From positions 1-38,142 of the forward strand of contig JBAZMT010000007.1 in the NCBI GenBank assembly GCA_041649615.1: 38,142 bases of DNA. The letters are read 5' to 3'. The DNA comes from JALOAR01 sp041649615 (GTDB lineage Bacteria > Patescibacteriota > Minisyncoccia > UBA6257 > Colwellbacteraceae). Of the stretch, positions 37,375-38,142 are shown piece after piece (the first letter of the stretch is position 1; every line of letters starts with the position of its first letter). The notes beneath the pieces are model-generated. The model was not told the origin of the DNA. It made no database searches and worked only from the letters and a program-made list of their open reading frames with translations. The translations under genes and the position numbers were made by a program.

Positions 37375-38142
37375 TCTACGTCCAGCCCGATCTAGCCGCG
37401 AAACCCGGTCACTACGTCCGGCGGATCGACGACAAGTGGTCGATGAAATCAGGCGACCGGGACGTTCTAGTGTCGCCCGCTGACGGGATTGAGGTCAACG
37501 TCGGCGGGAAAGGGTACATCCTCGACGACCAGATCGAGCTCGATCTGGCGCTCGAAGCTACCTGGGATACGGTAGCGGGAACTGATTATCGGACCCCGGC
37601 AAATCGGGCCGGTAAAAATTTCTATGTCTACGCTTGCGTCCCGACGGTTGGACGGGTCCCGATCGTCAAGATTTCGGCCAACTCGACCACCCCCGCCGGG
37701 TATTCTGCATCCACCGCCCGCAAAATCGGTGGATTCCATTGTATCCCGGCCACGATGGTCTCCCTCCCGTCTGGCCATCCCTTCAAGAATCACGTTGCCG
37801 GCGACATCCATTGTGGAGATGGGCGGAGCGGATCGATCTGGGATCTGATGCACCGGCCAAGGGGCATCGCCGCCCCGGAGGGAATGATTTGGTGCGAGGA
37901 GGCTAACATCTGGGTCGGGATATACCTGGTATCGGGCACGGGCGTCAACACCGCCAGCGTGAACGGCGGCACGATATCCGATACTCGCGACTGGATGGAT
38001 TTCGTGAACGATCTCGGCGCTGTCGGATGCAGGCTGCCGACAGATCGAGAGTTCCAACTATTCGCAGCTGGATCGAACGAAGAAACCAATATCACCGGGT
38101 CAGCCGACCCCGGCACGACCGGCCACCATCTCGACACTGCGG
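37371..38142 (+). CDS. C-type-lectin-fold receptor-binding protein of the DGR-variable type (3' truncated by window end)
   Basis: The frame is open from the ATG at 37371 to the last base (257 codons). After an N-terminal beta region, residues about 128-200 contain RKIGGFHC, GDIHCGDG, SIWDLMHRPRGIAAPEGMIWCEE and NIWVGIYLVSGTG, then VGCRLPTDREFQLFAAGSNEETNITGSADPGTTGHHLDTA. These motifs belong to the C-type-lectin/FGE-like fold of the major tropism determinant and other DGR targets, in which a C-terminal variable region binds ligand. The hypervariable segment would lie just past the window, followed usually by the reverse transcriptase and template repeat; none is visible here, so DGR activity is an inference. 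Last gene of the virion operon seen. Confidence 0.75.
   Translation, partial: MIYVQPDLAAKPGHYVRRIDDKWSMKSGDRDVLVSPADGIEVNVGGKGYILDDQIELDLALEATWDTVAGTDYRTPANRAGKNFYVYACVPTVGRVPIVKISANSTTPAGYSASTARKIGGFHCIPATMVSLPSGHPFKNHVAGDIHCGDGRSGSIWDLMHRPRGIAAPEGMIWCEEANIWVGIYLVSGTGVNTASVNGGTISDTRDWMDFVNDLGAVGCRLPTDREFQLFAAGSNEETNITGSADPGTTGHHLDTA

Noticed and set aside
37467..38057. 196-codon minus-strand frame at the right end
   Set aside because: Antisense to the lectin-fold gene, which has clear family motifs; no promoter or ribosome site.
1..38142. CRISPR array, tRNA, rRNA, insertion sequence
   Set aside because: No regularly spaced repeats, no cloverleaf-like segment with conserved T-loop, no transposase or terminal inverted repeats seen by eye.

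Overview
The window reads as a dense stretch of an archaeal virus genome or a closely related element. Three things support an archaeal host. TATA boxes close to the archaeal consensus (YTTWWAWA) lie about 26-29 nt in front of several start codons, the arrangement of leaderless archaeal genes (17407, 22162, 28123, 29604 and 35482 on +; 11512, 12988, 16777 and 20409 on -). Downstream genes are packed with ATGA/GTGA/TAATG overlaps and GGAGG/GGTGG ribosome sites. PEGA domains and N-glycan sugar genes of the kind known from methanogens are present. No terminase, portal, polymerase, integrase, rRNA or tRNA is visible, so I do not assign a virus family. A virus of a methanogen, an anaerobic methane oxidiser or a relative is an inference. 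Coding density is nearly complete and no gap exceeds 300 bases.

Layout. (1) 1-985, +: tail of a zinc-ribbon gene and three small unknown genes. (2) 11512-971, -: one operon with a giant 2673-residue protein (Cys-His-Asp peptidase-like segment, PEGA domain) followed by four smaller proteins that share a helix-turn-helix-like domain, a C-terminal beta-sandwich and a decayed thermonuclease domain. (3) 11611-12726, +: an intact thermonuclease with two PEGA domains, transcribed away from the giant operon. (4) 12752-14641: small unknown genes, a winged-helix protein, a coiled-coil protein and an ERCC4-like nuclease. (5) 17344-14672, -: a small-gene operon with a Cys-rich protein resembling ferredoxin:thioredoxin reductase, a possible HTH protein, then a separately promoted pair of membrane proteins that look like holin/accessory lysis proteins. 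(6) 17407-22091, +: probable virion assembly and capsid genes, interrupted by a divergent ribbon-helix-helix (RHH) regulator. (7) 22162-27259, +: an RHH regulator, an OB-fold protein and a sugar cassette (epimerase, two glycosyltransferases, glutaredoxin, acetyltransferase, N-acetyl-sugar amidotransferase). (8) 27314-30460, +: two exported proteins, a PD-(D/E)XK nuclease pair that looks inserted, and two soluble unknowns. (9) 35409-30489, -: an AbrB-like regulator followed by a full set of WbpE/B/D/A-type enzymes for UDP-GlcNAc(3NAc)A plus a second sugar aminotransferase. (10) 35482 to the end, +: a second virion operon ending in a truncated C-type-lectin-fold protein of the kind diversified by diversity-generating retroelements (DGRs).

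How they may work together: the two sugar cassettes together could make and transfer a host-like di-N-acetylated, possibly acetamidino, uronic-acid glycan onto virion or cell-surface proteins, while the operon at the right end supplies a potentially hypervariable receptor-binding protein. RHH, AbrB and HTH proteins sit beside the promoters of the main operons and are the likely regulators. These links are inferred from gene content and order.
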